Assembly: GCF_002201515.1 (NCBI RefSeq)
Contig: NZ_CP021421.1
Location: forward strand, 558,001-622,000
Source: Muribaculum intestinale
Lineage (GTDB): Bacteria > Bacteroidota > Bacteroidia > Bacteroidales > Muribaculaceae
Reading direction: 5' to 3'
DNA: 64,000 nt
Shown in pieces: positions 15,256-24,869 of this stretch. Made by a program: the position numbers and the translations under genes. How positions within the stretch are numbered: the first letter of the stretch is position 1; each line of letters opens with the position of its first letter. The notes below the pieces were generated by a model that was not told the origin of the DNA, ran no database searches, and was given only the letters and a program-made list of their open reading frames with translations.

Positions 15256-15985
15256 TTATCCCCAATCGGCGTTTCTACACAGAACATTGGGGGTCAGTAG
15301 CAAAACCCGGTTGAATTGTAAAAAAATTACCCGAGAGTAAAAATATTTTTAGGCGCTTAGATTGGAGTTTAGCGCTGTTGTCATTAGGGAATCTACTATA
15401 TAAATAACAAGTGCTTATGATGATTAGACTTCCCTAATTCAGTTAGCGATACGCCCATCTATCCCTAAATCTCAGAAATTAACAACCGCTTTTTTACATT
15501 GACCCGATTGTACCCTCGCGAGGGTTCTGATTTTGGTCGGCTGTGAGTGATGTGTGAGTGGGCACAATTGTGATCGATTTCACTCACAGTTGATAATTCT
15601 CGACTGTGAGCTGACTGGAACACACGATATTACCATCATATACACATTCACAAAGTGGGGTTTTCAGAGTGGGAATGAACCTCTGACCCGGTTAGGGTGG
15701 CAATTTCGGAGTTTTCTAAACATACTTTAACTCTTGAAAACTCGTTGGTTGAATTAAAACTCAAAAGTTGCACAATCCACAGATTGCTAGTGAATTAGTG
15801 GTAGCTAAGCCATTAACTACCATTTGTCTGCTTATGAGCAACATCATAGTAAATTTCGTATGAATGTAAAAAAACGAATTGCTTCATAATGAACTTGGAA
15901 ACGTTACCACATGCGGTATCGTTCCCAAGTTTTCTGACCTCGAAGTCATAGTTCATGGACCTATTAAGCCAGGCCTTGCGGTATA
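15256..15985. other. Repeat-rich non-coding stretch, probable element boundary region
   Basis: No credible gene is seen. Structures are CCCCAAT/ATTGGGG (15,259 / 15,285); the perfect 14-bp palindrome ACCCTCGCGAGGGT (15,512-15,525); CTGTGAGTGA/TCACTCACAG (15,541-15,550 / 15,580-15,589) with further TGTGAG copies at 15,552 and 15,605; and a 17-bp stem with two mismatches (15,892-15,908 / 15,915-15,931). The conjugative element must end here or slightly upstream, but no att repeat can be defined without the other end. Confidence 0.45.
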
Positions 15986-16882
15986 TCAGTCGAAGCGCTT
16001 GCGGTTGAATACGAAATTGCGCCCGAGATACTTCTCACGTACCACAGGATTGCCGGCAAGCTCTTCGGAGGTACCTTGAAACAGGATTTTTCCCTCAAAC
16101 AGCAAATATGCACGGTCGGTGATACGCAAAGTCTCCTGGGCATTATGGTCAGTAATAAGGATTCCGATATTCTTCTCCTTGAGCTTGTATACTACCTCCT
16201 GGATATCCTCTACCGCGATAGGGTCGACTCCGGCAAACGGCTCGTCAAGCATTATAAACTTTGGATTGATGGCCAGACAGCGCGCTATCTCCGTGCGTCG
16301 ACGCTCGCCACCCGACAATTGGTCGCCGAGATTCTTGCGCACCTTCTGCAACCGGAACTCCGAAATAAGGCTCTCCAGCTTATCGCGCTGATATTCACGC
16401 GAGGTATTGGTCATCTCAAGCACCGAGCGTATATTGTTCTCTACAGAGAGTTTACGAAACACCGACGGCTCCTGGGCAAGATAGCCGATACCGTTCTGCG
16501 CACGCTTGTATACCGGATATTTAGTGATATTCAAATCATTGAGAAATATCTGTCCCTCATTGGGAGTGATAAGTCCTACAGTCATGTAGAACGTGGTCGT
16601 CTTCCCGGCACCATTCGGGCCGAGCAGACCGACAATCTCACCCTGCGTGACGTTAATCGACACATGGTTGACCACCGTACGCTGACGGTATTTCTTCACA
16701 AGATTCTCCGTGCGGAGCACCATCTTCCCCTCGTAAAGAGGTCCCTGGTCCGGGTCGGATACTTCCACTGAATCGGGCAACGCACCGGCAGCCACATCAA
16801 TACCGGTATTTTCAGCCGTCTCTGTATCTATAATCACCGAGTCAGCCCCGGTAGCGGAATTTTCATTGTATTTCGCTGTCAT
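15986..16882 (-). CDS. lptB: LPS export ABC ATPase LptB
   Basis: ATPase of the LptB2FGC transporter that pulls lipopolysaccharide from the inner membrane. 298 aa: Walker [10 protein letters not shown] (about 88-96), Q-loop YLAQEPSVF, signature LSGGERRR, Walker [14 protein letters not shown], switch His ITDHNAQET. The first ~53 residues (acidic, Thr/Ser/Asp-rich) precede the normal LptB start. An internal ATG at 16,721-16,723 ([12 protein letters not shown]) would give the usual ~245-aa protein, so either a lineage-specific extension or an over-long start is possible. It follows udk by 23 bp in the same direction. Confidence 0.93.
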   Translation of the reverse strand: MTAKYNENSATGADSVIIDTETAENTGIDVAAGALPDSVEVSDPDQGPLYEGKMVLRTENLVKKYRQRTVVNHVSINVTQGEIVGLLGPNGAGKTTTFYMTVGLITPNEGQIFLNDLNITKYPVYKRAQNGIGYLAQEPSVFRKLSVENNIRSVLEMTNTSREYQRDKLESLISEFRLQKVRKNLGDQLSGGERRRTEIARCLAINPKFIMLDEPFAGVDPIAVEDIQEVVYKLKEKNIGILITDHNAQETLRITDRAYLLFEGKILFQGTSEELAGNPVVREKYLGRNFVFNRKRFD

Positions 16883-16905
16883 ACCTTATATATACTCTAC
16901 GGCGA

Positions 16906-17523
16906 TTATCTGTTAAGATGAAGTCGGCTCTCTATATAGTCGGTGAGCAATTGCACGGCCACACGATTGTCGGCACCCTGTGGCACAAGCAGGTCGGCAT
17001 TACGCTTCGACGGCTCGATATACATCTGGTGCATAGGCTTCAGTATCGCCTCGTATCTGTCGATTACCATCTGAGGGGTTCGACCGCGCTCAATGCAGTC
17101 GCGTGAAATCACACGTATCAGGCGGTCGTCAGCATCGGCATCAACAAACACCTTGACATCCATCAGCTTGCACAGTTCGGGCTGTGTAAGTATGAGAATT
17201 CCCTCGATTATCACTACATCGCGTGGCTCTACAGTGATTGTCTCAGGCTGCCGTGTGCATGTCAGATAGCTGTATGTAGGCATATCTATTGACTTCCCCG
17301 CCTTCAGCTCACGCAGATGATGCTCAAGCAGTTCCCACTCTATCGCTGCCGGCTCGTCGAAGTTGATATTGCAGCGCAACTCAGGCGCGATATGGCTTGA
17401 ATCGCGATAATATGAATCCTGCGGCAACACCGCTACCTCACCCGCGGGCAGAGAGTTGATTATCTTATTGACCACGGTGGTTTTTCCCGATCCGGTACCA
17501 CCGGCTATGCCTATTACCAACAT
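16906..17523 (-). CDS. udk: Uridine kinase
   Basis: Phosphorylates uridine and cytidine in pyrimidine salvage. 205 aa, the usual length. P-loop GGTGSGKTT at 8-16; substrate region LPQDSYYRD; INFDEPAAIEWELL; VVIIEGILIL; and the RDCIERGRTPQMVIDRY segment typical of Udk. Starts at the ATG at 17,521-17,523, upstream of lptB. Confidence 0.94.
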   Translation of the reverse strand: MLVIGIAGGTGSGKTTVVNKIINSLPAGEVAVLPQDSYYRDSSHIAPELRCNINFDEPAAIEWELLEHHLRELKAGKSIDMPTYSYLTCTRQPETITVEPRDVVIIEGILILTQPELCKLMDVKVFVDADADDRLIRVISRDCIERGRTPQMVIDRYEAILKPMHQMYIEPSKRNADLLVPQGADNRVAVQLLTDYIESRLHLNR

Positions 17524-17639
17524 TATCTGTTATATTTAGAGCCGACTGATACTACGGTCAAATACACCGCGCAGTACAATCGGCCAGTTTATACGACACA
17601 AAGTAAACAAAAAAAATGCTACGAGCCAAAGAAATTGCT

Positions 17640-17647
17640 TAACTTTG
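17640..17647 (+). promoter_or_regulatory. -7 element of the mla genes
   Basis: TAACTTTG fits TAnnTTTG. It lies 21 nt before the ATG at 17,669 and overlaps the frame-extending TTG at 17,645, ruling that start out. Confidence 0.6.
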
Positions 17648-17668
17648 ACCCACATATTGACATACCTT

Positions 17669-18418
17669 ATGATAATAGAATCGTCACTGACCCGTTTCGG
17701 GCAATACTGCATATTCATGAGCCGTGTGTTCGGCGTGCCCCAGAAGTGGCGCGTTTTCGGCCGAAAGTTCCTACAGGAGATTGGCAAGCTGGGGCTTGAC
17801 TCAATCCCCCTGACCATAATAATAAGTATATTTATCGGTGCGGTAATCTGCATACAGATGCAGCTCAACATGACCAGCCCCATAATGCCGGCATACTCTA
17901 CCGGACTGGCTACCCGCGACATTCTGCTCCTTGAGTTCAGCTCGGCGGTGCTCTGTCTTATCCTGTCGGGAAAAGTCGGCTCCAACATAGCCTCTGAGAT
18001 AGGAACCATGCGTGTCACCGAGCAGATCGACGCCCTGGAAATAATGGGCATCAACTCGGCCAACTTCCTTGTTCTGCCAAAGATTCTGGCTTTCATGGTG
18101 TTCATACCCGTGCTGGTCATATTCTCTATCGCCACCGGACTATTCGGCGGATGGATTATAGCGGCCTTCACCGACCTCATCCCAGTATCAAGATATATCT
18201 ACGGCATCCAGACGATGTTTATCGAATGGTACGTATGGTACACCATCATCAAGGCCATCGTATTCTCGATAATAATTACATCGGTAGCCTCATTCTGCGG
18301 ATACTATGTGAAAGGCGGAGCCCTCGAGGTGGGCAAAGCATCGACCAATGCGGTCGTATCAAGCTCCATACTCATACTCCTGTTTGACGTCATACTTACA
18401 AAACTCCTGATGCAATGA
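17669..18418 (+). CDS. mlaE: MlaE-family ABC transporter permease
   Basis: About 249 aa from the ATG at 17,669. Permease of the phospholipid-trafficking Mla/MCE system in the inner membrane. Five or six hydrophobic segments are visible, with the MlaE motif region LLLEFSSAVLCLILSGKVGSNIASEIGTMRVTEQIDALE (landmarks: SGKVGSNIASE, then TEQIDALE). The start of mlaF overlaps its stop by 4 bp (ATGATAG), indicating a coupled operon. Confidence 0.92.
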   Translation: MIIESSLTRFGQYCIFMSRVFGVPQKWRVFGRKFLQEIGKLGLDSIPLTIIISIFIGAVICIQMQLNMTSPIMPAYSTGLATRDILLLEFSSAVLCLILSGKVGSNIASEIGTMRVTEQIDALEIMGINSANFLVLPKILAFMVFIPVLVIFSIATGLFGGWIIAAFTDLIPVSRYIYGIQTMFIEWYVWYTIIKAIVFSIIITSVASFCGYYVKGGALEVGKASTNAVVSSSILILLFDVILTKLLMQ

Positions 18419-19185
18419 TAGAGGTAAAGGACATCGAAAAATCTTTCGACGGAGTAAAAGTGCTCAAAGGCGTAAGCGCGACCTTCGAGACAGGCAAGGT
18501 CAACCTTATCATCGGCCAGAGCGGCTCGGGCAAAACCGTGCTCATGAAGTCACTCGTAGGCCTCGTGCGCCCCGAGCATGGCGAGATACTTTACGACAGA
18601 CGCGACCTTATGACCATGGGACGCGAACAGTTGCGCCACCTGCGCACCGAGATAGGCATGCTGTTTCAGGGCTCGGCGCTGTTCGACTCGGAAACGGTGC
18701 TCGGCAATGTCGAGTTCCCGATTATGATGTATACCGGAATGAGCCTGGCCGAGCGACGCGAGCGCGCACGCTTCTGCCTTGAGCGTGTAGGGCTGAAAGG
18801 AGCCGACGACAAATATCCGAGCGAAATTTCCGGAGGCATGCAGAAGCGTGTGGCCATAGCACGCGCCATCGCACTCAATCCGAAATATCTGTTCTGCGAC
18901 GAACCAAACTCCGGGCTCGACCCAAAGACCTCGATACTTATCGACGAGTTGCTCTATGACATCACCCACGAGTACGGCATAACCACTGTCATCAACACCC
19001 ACGACATGAACTCCGTGCTTGGCATCGGTGAGAATATCGTGTTTATCAACAAAGGACACCGCGAGTGGGTAGGCAACAAAGAACTCATATACACCACCAC
19101 CAACGAAGCCCTCACCGACTTCGTATTCGCCAACGACCTGTTTCAGAAAGTTCGTTCCTACGTGCTCGAGCACGCTCACAAATAG
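18415..19185 (+). CDS. mlaF: MlaF-family ABC transporter ATPase
   Basis: 256 aa ATPase partner of MlaE. Walker A GQSGSGKT (34-41), Q-loop GMLFQGSALFD, signature ISGGMQKRVAIA, Walker B YLFCDEPNSGLDP, switch His NTHDMNSV. The SGGMQKR form of the signature is characteristic of MlaF. An MCE-domain (MlaD) gene is not next to it here and is expected elsewhere. Confidence 0.93.
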   Translation: MIEVKDIEKSFDGVKVLKGVSATFETGKVNLIIGQSGSGKTVLMKSLVGLVRPEHGEILYDRRDLMTMGREQLRHLRTEIGMLFQGSALFDSETVLGNVEFPIMMYTGMSLAERRERARFCLERVGLKGADDKYPSEISGGMQKRVAIARAIALNPKYLFCDEPNSGLDPKTSILIDELLYDITHEYGITTVINTHDMNSVLGIGENIVFINKGHREWVGNKELIYTTTNEALTDFVFANDLFQKVRSYVLEHAHK

Positions 19186-19218
19186 AATATGGCCAACAGA
19201 TAGCCTCGCTCTATCTGC

Positions 19219-20349
19219 TCACGAGAGCGTCACATGTATTCCCGCGGTATCATCAGCCGAAGGCCTCCGCAGCCCCGATTTGTCATCCATATCCTTGACT
19301 GATGTCTGCGAAGAGGCGGCCAGAGTGTCGGCATCCGACATTTCTGCGCCGAATATGCGCGGTATGATACGGTTGACGGCGAGCAGCACCGCAAGATAAC
19401 ATGCCAGCAGCACGACAAGATCAAAACGGAGCGGAAACACACCATGAAAATGTCCCCCGGCAAGATATACCAAAAACTCAAGCCAGAAGATAGTCTGCAC
19501 ACACAGGCAAAGCGTACACCAGGCGTGAATCCTGAATTTCTGGTAACACACACTCCACACCGTATAAGGCAGACAGCATGCGCTCGCCACAGCAAGATAG
19601 GGCAGACAAGGCGGATAAACAAGCATGGCCACAAAACTAACCGAAAAGTACGTAATCCCTATCTGGCACCAAGGAAAAAGCCCGAGAAACACCGAGGCAT
19701 CGTGGCTCAACACTGTCGAGCAGCCATGACTCTGGATTACACCGCACACACTGTCGGCGGCACGGCTGTCGACATGCGCATCCTTCAGTATGAGCAGATA
19801 GCACACATATATCCCGACAGCGTTCAACACAAATACTGCACAGGTCGACCAATCGCCGAACGTATGGCCTGACACTGCAAACACCGCCACAAGAAATACA
19901 ACACACACTACAAGCAGCCACTTCTCTATACCCCTTGACAATTCCTTGAACCGGTGAGACTTGAAATTCGTCTCCCCGCTGTCTGACGTCGGAGAGGCCG
20001 AAATGGCCTTGCCGCTCCATTCATCCACAAACTTTCCGACAGGCATGATGACAGCTTTGGCATCATGCGGTCCGATAACCGATACAAACTTAGGAGACAC
20101 CTCGGTCACAATACGGCATCCATCGGCAGTCTGAGCCACAAACGGCACTTTCACCCCCGCCAGAGCCTCAGCCGACGGCTTCACATCGGCAATCTCCGGA
20201 GCCGCCTTGTACTCGCGCAGAAGATCGTACATTGCTGTCAGAGCCATATGTCGCGGATATGCGCGATAACGTCTCGTACTGTATGCGTTGGTGTGCGGTA
20301 CGCCGAGTACCCTCAGATATTCAGTAAAAACAGAGCCGGATGATGCCAT
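19219..20349 (-). CDS. VKOR-like membrane protein with degenerate C39-like N-terminus
   Basis: 376 aa. Residues 1-120 resemble the C39-peptidase-like domain found fused to vitamin K epoxide reductase (VKOR) homologues in Bacteroidetes (YLRVLGVPHTNAYS..., MYDLLREYKAAPEI), but no catalytic Cys is seen there. From about 143 come five hydrophobic segments with a VKOR pattern: a loop Cys pair (CGVIQSHGC) and a WCTLC active-site CxxC. The family oxidises partner thiols to support disulfide formation. The C-terminal thioredoxin domain common in such fusions is absent; the tail after the last membrane segment is short and polar. Confidence 0.75.
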   Translation of the reverse strand: MASSGSVFTEYLRVLGVPHTNAYSTRRYRAYPRHMALTAMYDLLREYKAAPEIADVKPSAEALAGVKVPFVAQTADGCRIVTEVSPKFVSVIGPHDAKAVIMPVGKFVDEWSGKAISASPTSDSGETNFKSHRFKELSRGIEKWLLVVCVVFLVAVFAVSGHTFGDWSTCAVFVLNAVGIYVCYLLILKDAHVDSRAADSVCGVIQSHGCSTVLSHDASVFLGLFPWCQIGITYFSVSFVAMLVYPPCLPYLAVASACCLPYTVWSVCYQKFRIHAWCTLCLCVQTIFWLEFLVYLAGGHFHGVFPLRFDLVVLLACYLAVLLAVNRIIPRIFGAEMSDADTLAASSQTSVKDMDDKSGLRRPSADDTAGIHVTLS

Positions 20350-20430
20350 ATGATTATTTTTGTTTCTGATTCAGAATAATAACAAATACATGCAATCTTG
20401 GTTTGTAGCACCCATTTTTGGCGATGCCAT

Positions 20431-20461
20431 TTTGCCATACACAAGAATTGAAGTAACTTTG
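20431..20461 (+). promoter_or_regulatory. Promoter of the porin gene
   Basis: TTTG (20,431-20,434), 19 nt, TAACTTTG (20,454-20,461): perfect consensus spacing, 29 nt before the porin ATG. Confidence 0.78.
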
Positions 20462-20490
20462 CGGAAGATAATAACCCTGTTAGCATTATA

Positions 20491-21528
20491 ATGGATAAAG
20501 TAGTTGCACGAGTGCTGTTGTTGTTGTCGACAATATCCGTTACGACAATACACACGCAAGCCGCCGACCAGGCTGATACTCAAGAAAAATCATTTGACTA
20601 TATACCTAAAGTACACGGCACTGTACGCACACGCTACGAAATGGCTACCGAAGATGTCATGTCGCGGTTTCAGGTACGCACGGCCCGCATCGCCGTAAGC
20701 GGCAATGTAGCCCCGTTTATCGATTACTTCATGCAGACCGACTTCAACGACCGCGGTTCATACACATTCCTTGACGCATGGGGACGAGTGGCCATTACCA
20801 ATGACATCAGGATATCAATGGGACAAATGCGTATACCATTCAGTGTCGACGCAAGCCGTTCCCCTCATCAGTATTATTTCGCCAACCACTCGACAGTGGG
20901 CAAACTAGTAGGCCAGCAGCGCGGCGTAGGCGGAAAAATAGCCGTAGTCCTACCCGGCACCGGTCTGACAGCTGAGGCCGGCGTATTCAATACCCACTCC
21001 ATCACCCGCCACAAAGTATGGGAGCGCACAATGGATGCCTCATGCAAGGCCCGCTATACATTCGGCAACATGTTTGTCGAAGGTGGTTTTGAATCCGTGA
21101 TGCCCGACTCCATCCGCATCAACCAGATTGACGGAGCAGTACACTGGGGAGCCGGGCACTGGATGATAGAGGGTGAATACCTCTACAAGCATTATACCAA
21201 CAACAGTTTCAAACCCACCCACGCCTGGAACGTAATGGCCGACTACAGTATGCCCATACGCACCAACACATTCAACCGCATGTCGTTCCAGGCCCGCTAC
21301 GACGGAGTGACCGACAACAGCCAGGGAACACGCGACAGCGCCGGCGAGCTGTATATCACCCAGCCGCGCCACCAGCGTGCCACAGTCGGTGCGACTCTTA
21401 GCTACATACACCCGAAAGTCAGAGCCGATGTGCGCATCAACTACGAAAACTATTTCTACCCCTCAGATACAGAAGTGGATATAGAGGACAAAAACAAGCT
21501 GGTGCTTGAACTCGTAGTACGCTTCTAA
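20491..21528 (+). CDS. OprO/OprP-like outer-membrane porin
   Basis: 345 aa with an N-terminal signal peptide (cut near QAADQ, about 25). The mature part is made of alternating amphipathic strands ending in VLELVVRF, a C-terminal Phe typical of outer-membrane barrels. The block ...[23 protein letters not shown]..., then [13 protein letters not shown] [10 protein letters not shown], is characteristic of phosphate-selective porin (PF07396) homologues in Bacteroidales. Substrate specificity cannot be told from sequence. Confidence 0.85.
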   Translation: MDKVVARVLLLLSTISVTTIHTQAADQADTQEKSFDYIPKVHGTVRTRYEMATEDVMSRFQVRTARIAVSGNVAPFIDYFMQTDFNDRGSYTFLDAWGRVAITNDIRISMGQMRIPFSVDASRSPHQYYFANHSTVGKLVGQQRGVGGKIAVVLPGTGLTAEAGVFNTHSITRHKVWERTMDASCKARYTFGNMFVEGGFESVMPDSIRINQIDGAVHWGAGHWMIEGEYLYKHYTNNSFKPTHAWNVMADYSMPIRTNTFNRMSFQARYDGVTDNSQGTRDSAGELYITQPRHQRATVGATLSYIHPKVRADVRINYENYFYPSDTEVDIEDKNKLVLELVVRF

Positions 21529-21566
21529 ACAGCAACAACCAAGTATCAACACTATACCATATAGAC

Positions 21567-22757
21567 ATGTCGAAAATAGGATCAGTAATGACCCCGGTAG
21601 GGCGCAAGGCGCTACTGCTGGGCAGTGGAGAGTTAGGCAAGGAAGTCGCTATCGAACTCATGCGTTATGGCGTCGAGGTAGTCGCCTGCGACCGCTACGC
21701 CAACGCTCCGGCCATGCAGGTGGCCCACCGCAGCCATGTGTTCAATATGCTTGACGGTGCCGAGCTGCGCCGAATCATCGAACTCGAACGCCCCGACCAT
21801 ATCATACCGGAAGTCGAGGCCATCGCCACCCCTACCCTGCTTGAACTTGAGAAAGAAGGATACAACGTGACCCCTACCGCCCGCGCCGCATGGCTTACCA
21901 TGAACCGTGAAGGCATACGTCGGCTCGCTGCCGAAGAACTCGGCATCACCACCTCACCCTATCGCTTCGCCTCAACCCGCGAGGAATTTGAAAAAGCAAT
22001 TGAGGAAATCGGCATACCATGTGTGGTAAAACCCATCATGAGCTCGTCGGGCCACGGGCAGAGCACCGTAAAGAGCGCAGCCGACATCGACCGCGCATGG
22101 CACACAAGTCAGGAAGGCGGACGCGCAGGAGCCGGACGTGTTATTGTAGAAGGCTTCGTAGACTTCGATTATGAAATAACCCTGCTAACCGTGCGCAGCT
22201 GTTCAGGCACTGTATATTGTGAGCCGGTAGGCCATATCCAGATTGACGGCGACTACCGCTACTCATGGCAGCCGCAGCCTATGAGCACAGCAGCGCTCGA
22301 GTCTGCCCAGGAAATTGCCAAAAAAGTAACCGATGCTCTTGGCGGATACGGAATATTCGGCGTAGAGCTATTCATAAAGGGCGATCAAGTAATATTTTCC
22401 GAGGTTTCGCCCCGTCCCCACGACACGGGAATGGTGACTATGATTTCACAGGACCTCAGTGAATTCGGTCTCCACGCACGCGCGCTGCTCGGACTTCCCG
22501 TGCCTTCAATCCGATTCTACGGCCCGTCGGCATCACGTGCTGTGGTTGTCGAGGGTGATACCGACAAAGTAGAATTTGACAACCTCGAGCAGGTACTCGC
22601 CGAACCCGGAGTACAGATACGCATATTCGGCAAGCCCGAAGTAAAAGGCCACCGCCGTATGGGCGTGATTCTCGCCACTGACGAAAGTGTCGACGCCGCA
22701 CGTGCCAAGGCCGAGCGTGCCTATGAGGCTCTACGTGTCAACGTACTGCCCCGATAA
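21567..22757 (+). CDS. purT: Formate-dependent GAR transformylase
   Basis: ATP-grasp enzyme making formyl-GAR from GAR, formate and ATP in purine synthesis. 396 aa, normal length. N-terminal PreATP-grasp [18 protein letters not shown]-grasp segment [26 protein letters not shown]; metal site [24 protein letters not shown] (landmarks: [18 protein letters not shown]). Starts 38 bp after the porin stop. Confidence 0.95.
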   Translation: MSKIGSVMTPVGRKALLLGSGELGKEVAIELMRYGVEVVACDRYANAPAMQVAHRSHVFNMLDGAELRRIIELERPDHIIPEVEAIATPTLLELEKEGYNVTPTARAAWLTMNREGIRRLAAEELGITTSPYRFASTREEFEKAIEEIGIPCVVKPIMSSSGHGQSTVKSAADIDRAWHTSQEGGRAGAGRVIVEGFVDFDYEITLLTVRSCSGTVYCEPVGHIQIDGDYRYSWQPQPMSTAALESAQEIAKKVTDALGGYGIFGVELFIKGDQVIFSEVSPRPHDTGMVTMISQDLSEFGLHARALLGLPVPSIRFYGPSASRAVVVEGDTDKVEFDNLEQVLAEPGVQIRIFGKPEVKGHRRMGVILATDESVDAARAKAERAYEALRVNVLPR

Positions 22758-22844
22758 CCACCGGTCCGGACGCAAGATGACAAGAAAATACGCCGTGCCA
22801 CTCAACTCATGGCACGGCGCATCTATTATATCATGTAACGGCGG

Positions 22845-23540
22845 CTATGGCTTCAAAGCAGCCATCACAGCATCGACATACTGCCGCCCGACAGGGAGAA
22901 CCTTGCCGCCGGAGAGCCTGACCTCCTGACGGTTGAAACTTTCGACCTTGCCGACAGGGATGATAAAGGAACGGTGTATACGCAAAAAATCCTTCTGAGG
23001 CAGCATCCCATATATATTCTTCAAAATACCCCGAGAAACCACACACGTGCCCTTTGCCCTGAAGATTTTCGAATACCCCTCCATCGCCTCGATATACAGA
23101 ATATCGTCGAGAGCGATACTTACATTATTATACTCCTGCTTTACGACAAGGCTTTGTCCCTTTCTGGCTGTGTCGGCATACTCTATGCGTCTGAATGCCT
23201 TTTCCATCGCAGCCTTAAAACGCGAATAGGCAAACGGTTTGTGCAGATAGTCGACAGCATCGAGATTGAAACCATCGAGCGCATACTGCAGATAGGCTGT
23301 GGTAAATATGAAACATGTACCCTTCGGAAGGCTGGAGGCAATCGACAGGCCGTTGATATTTTCCATCTCTATGTCAAGGAATACTATGTCGGGGCGCTCG
23401 GCGTTTATGACACGCATCCCCTCGGCAGGATTGGTGAAGGTAAGCAACGACACCCCTCCGAGCCGTTCGCAGAATTTCTCGATGACATCAAGGGCAAGAA
23501 CCTCATCATCGATTGCCACACATTTTACAGTACGTTCCAT
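22845..23540 (-). CDS. LytTR-family response regulator
   Basis: 231 aa. N-terminal receiver with acidic pocket D11/D12, phospho-acceptor D56 (VFLDIEME) and Lys in LHKPFAYSRF. C-terminal LytTR DNA-binding domain (about 125-228, DILYIEAMEGYSKIF, FLRIHRSFIIP). It pairs with the histidine kinase ending 4 bp upstream. Targets unknown. Confidence 0.92.
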   Translation of the reverse strand: MERTVKCVAIDDEVLALDVIEKFCERLGGVSLLTFTNPAEGMRVINAERPDIVFLDIEMENINGLSIASSLPKGTCFIFTTAYLQYALDGFNLDAVDYLHKPFAYSRFKAAMEKAFRRIEYADTARKGQSLVVKQEYNNVSIALDDILYIEAMEGYSKIFRAKGTCVVSRGILKNIYGMLPQKDFLRIHRSFIIPVGKVESFNRQEVRLSGGKVLPVGRQYVDAVMAALKP

Positions 23541-23544
23541 ATCA

Positions 23545-24573
23545 TCATCCGAGTTTTATGTTAAGATTTACCATGAAATTACCATCGCGTTCTTCCGTTA
23601 CAAGCGAATGACTCCCGGGATAAAGAGCGGCCAGACGCGCTCTACAGTTCTGCATGCCGGCCGGCATCTCCTTGCGAAACATATCGGCATGCCGCATCAC
23701 ACAATTGCGTGTCACCAGCTCAAGTTCTCCATTGCGCACGACAAGGGATATGTATATATTACAGTCCGCACTTGTCGACGAGCCATACTTAAAAGCATTC
23801 TCGACAAACGTAAGGAGTATCATCGGTGGAATCTCAATGCCATCGTCATCGATACGATAATCGCAACGCACCTTGGTATGCTCGTTGAGTCTGAGCATCT
23901 GCAGGTCTATATAGTTCTGGATATAAGTAAGTTCGTCGCGCAGGGCCACATACTCATTGTCAATAGTAACGTATGTGTATTTCAGAATCTCTGTAAACTT
24001 TATAAATGCATCCTCGGCCTTCTCCGAAGTGCCGATTACCAGACTGTACAGCGAGTTGAGAGTATTAAACAGAAAATGCGGGCTTATCTGAGCCTTGAAC
24101 ATTGCAAGCTGTGCCTTGTCGCGCTGATTCTCTATCTTCTCCTTAAGCAGTATATGCTCATACAGTTCGAGCACAAACGATACGGTAAGCGAATATGCCA
24201 CCACAAGCGACAGCATCAGCCACATGCCTATAGTGATACTGTAATTGCGCATATTGGTCTGATACTCGCTCATAGCCGGAGTAATAAAGTCTACATCAGG
24301 GAGGGGATAATAGGTAAGAGCCAGATTCACACCGATTATGACCATCGACACAACCGCAATGCGCTTGTAGCGCCGCCCTATAAGCAGAGCGGGCACATCC
24401 ATGCGCTTTATAACAAAATAGCATGCATACAGAAACACACATGCCAGACAAAAGAACACCGGACTGTCTTTTACCCAATAATGCACAGGGCCGAGAAATA
24501 TCAGCAGAGGCATGAATATCAGACAGAAAAACAGGTCGAATATCAGAGCGGTCTTATTTTCCGGTATTTTCAT
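23545..24573 (-). CDS. LytS/YehU-type sensor histidine kinase
   Basis: 342 aa: four hydrophobic segments in the first 140 residues, then a coiled linker and the His_kinase (PF06580) motif QISPHFLFNTLNSLYSL with phospho-acceptor H166, and a HATPase with FVENAFKYG. First gene of a two-gene operon with the LytTR regulator. Its -7 element ends five nucleotides before the ATG, so the message may be leaderless. Confidence 0.92.
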   Translation of the reverse strand: MKIPENKTALIFDLFFCLIFMPLLIFLGPVHYWVKDSPVFFCLACVFLYACYFVIKRMDVPALLIGRRYKRIAVVSMVIIGVNLALTYYPLPDVDFITPAMSEYQTNMRNYSITIGMWLMLSLVVAYSLTVSFVLELYEHILLKEKIENQRDKAQLAMFKAQISPHFLFNTLNSLYSLVIGTSEKAEDAFIKFTEILKYTYVTIDNEYVALRDELTYIQNYIDLQMLRLNEHTKVRCDYRIDDDGIEIPPMILLTFVENAFKYGSSTSADCNIYISLVVRNGELELVTRNCVMRHADMFRKEMPAGMQNCRARLAALYPGSHSLVTEERDGNFMVNLNIKLG

Positions 24574-24577
24574 TCCG

Positions 24578-24585
24578 CAAAATTA
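24578..24585 (-). promoter_or_regulatory. -7 element directly at the LytS-type kinase start
   Basis: On the minus strand TAATTTTG is followed by only CGGA before the ATG (24,571-24,573). Given normal Bacteroidetes spacing, transcription would start at or next to the start codon. Confidence 0.5.
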
Positions 24586-24705
24586 GCGGATATTGTCTAC
24601 CGCACCAAAAATGGCAGGAAATGTTTAAGAACTTGTTTTAATAATAAATTTAAATGAAAGTTAAACTTTTATCCTTGAAGTATGTTTTAATTTAAATTAT
24701 GCTAA

Positions 24706-24866
24706 GAGATTGTCTAAATTTATATGATACAGATTTTGAGAAGGATTGTCTGATGGATTTTTGCTTGTGATGAGGGAGTGTAGCCGTAGCTACATGACCG
24801 AAGAATAAACAAAAAGACGCGGACAAGACTTTCAAAAGCAAAGTAATATAAATTTTAGACAATCTC
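24706..24866. mobile_element. 161-bp MITE, IS5-type ends
   Basis: Terminal inverted repeats GAGATTGTCTAAA(A)TTTATAT are flanked by TAA on both sides (24,703-24,705 and 24,867-24,869). The right-hand TAA is shared with the adjacent full IS5-family element, whose ends start with the same GAGATTGTCTAAA. There is no reading frame. The interior holds a conserved hairpin region (about 24,764-24,803) also found in the ~347-bp MITEs at 56,945 and 59,959. Confidence 0.85.
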
Positions 24867-24869
24867 TAA

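Larger units (their letters stand above)
1..15300. mobile_element. Part of a Bacteroidales integrative/conjugative element with secondary insertions
   Basis: The stretch carries genes known from Bacteroidales conjugative elements: lysozyme 3' end, pcfK, pcfJ, DUF3873 and small companions. It also holds accessory cassettes (DUF3800 pair, AbiL/RloAB-like pair) and three secondary insertions (IS21, two RIT elements). No integrase of the element itself, relaxase or tra gene is visible. In such elements lysozyme normally lies at the end of the tra operon, so the transfer genes would lie to the left of the window. The right end is not fixed: housekeeping genes begin at 15,986, and 14,873-15,985 is non-coding and rich in repeats. 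Boundaries are inferred. Confidence 0.6.

Noticed and set aside
12455..15985. CRISPR array
   Set aside because: Repeats in the non-coding regions are few, unequal and irregularly spaced; no cas gene is present.
15256..15985. tRNA gene as the integration site of the element
   Set aside because: I looked for cloverleaf stems and TTCGA-type T-loops near the presumed end and found none that fit; no tRNA is visible in the whole window.
16076..16771. 231-codon plus-strand frame over lptB
   Set aside because: Antisense to an unmistakable LptB gene.
23299..24657. 452-codon plus-strand frame over the LytS/LytTR genes
   Set aside because: Antisense shadow of two genes with full domain signatures; composition is unlike a protein family I know.
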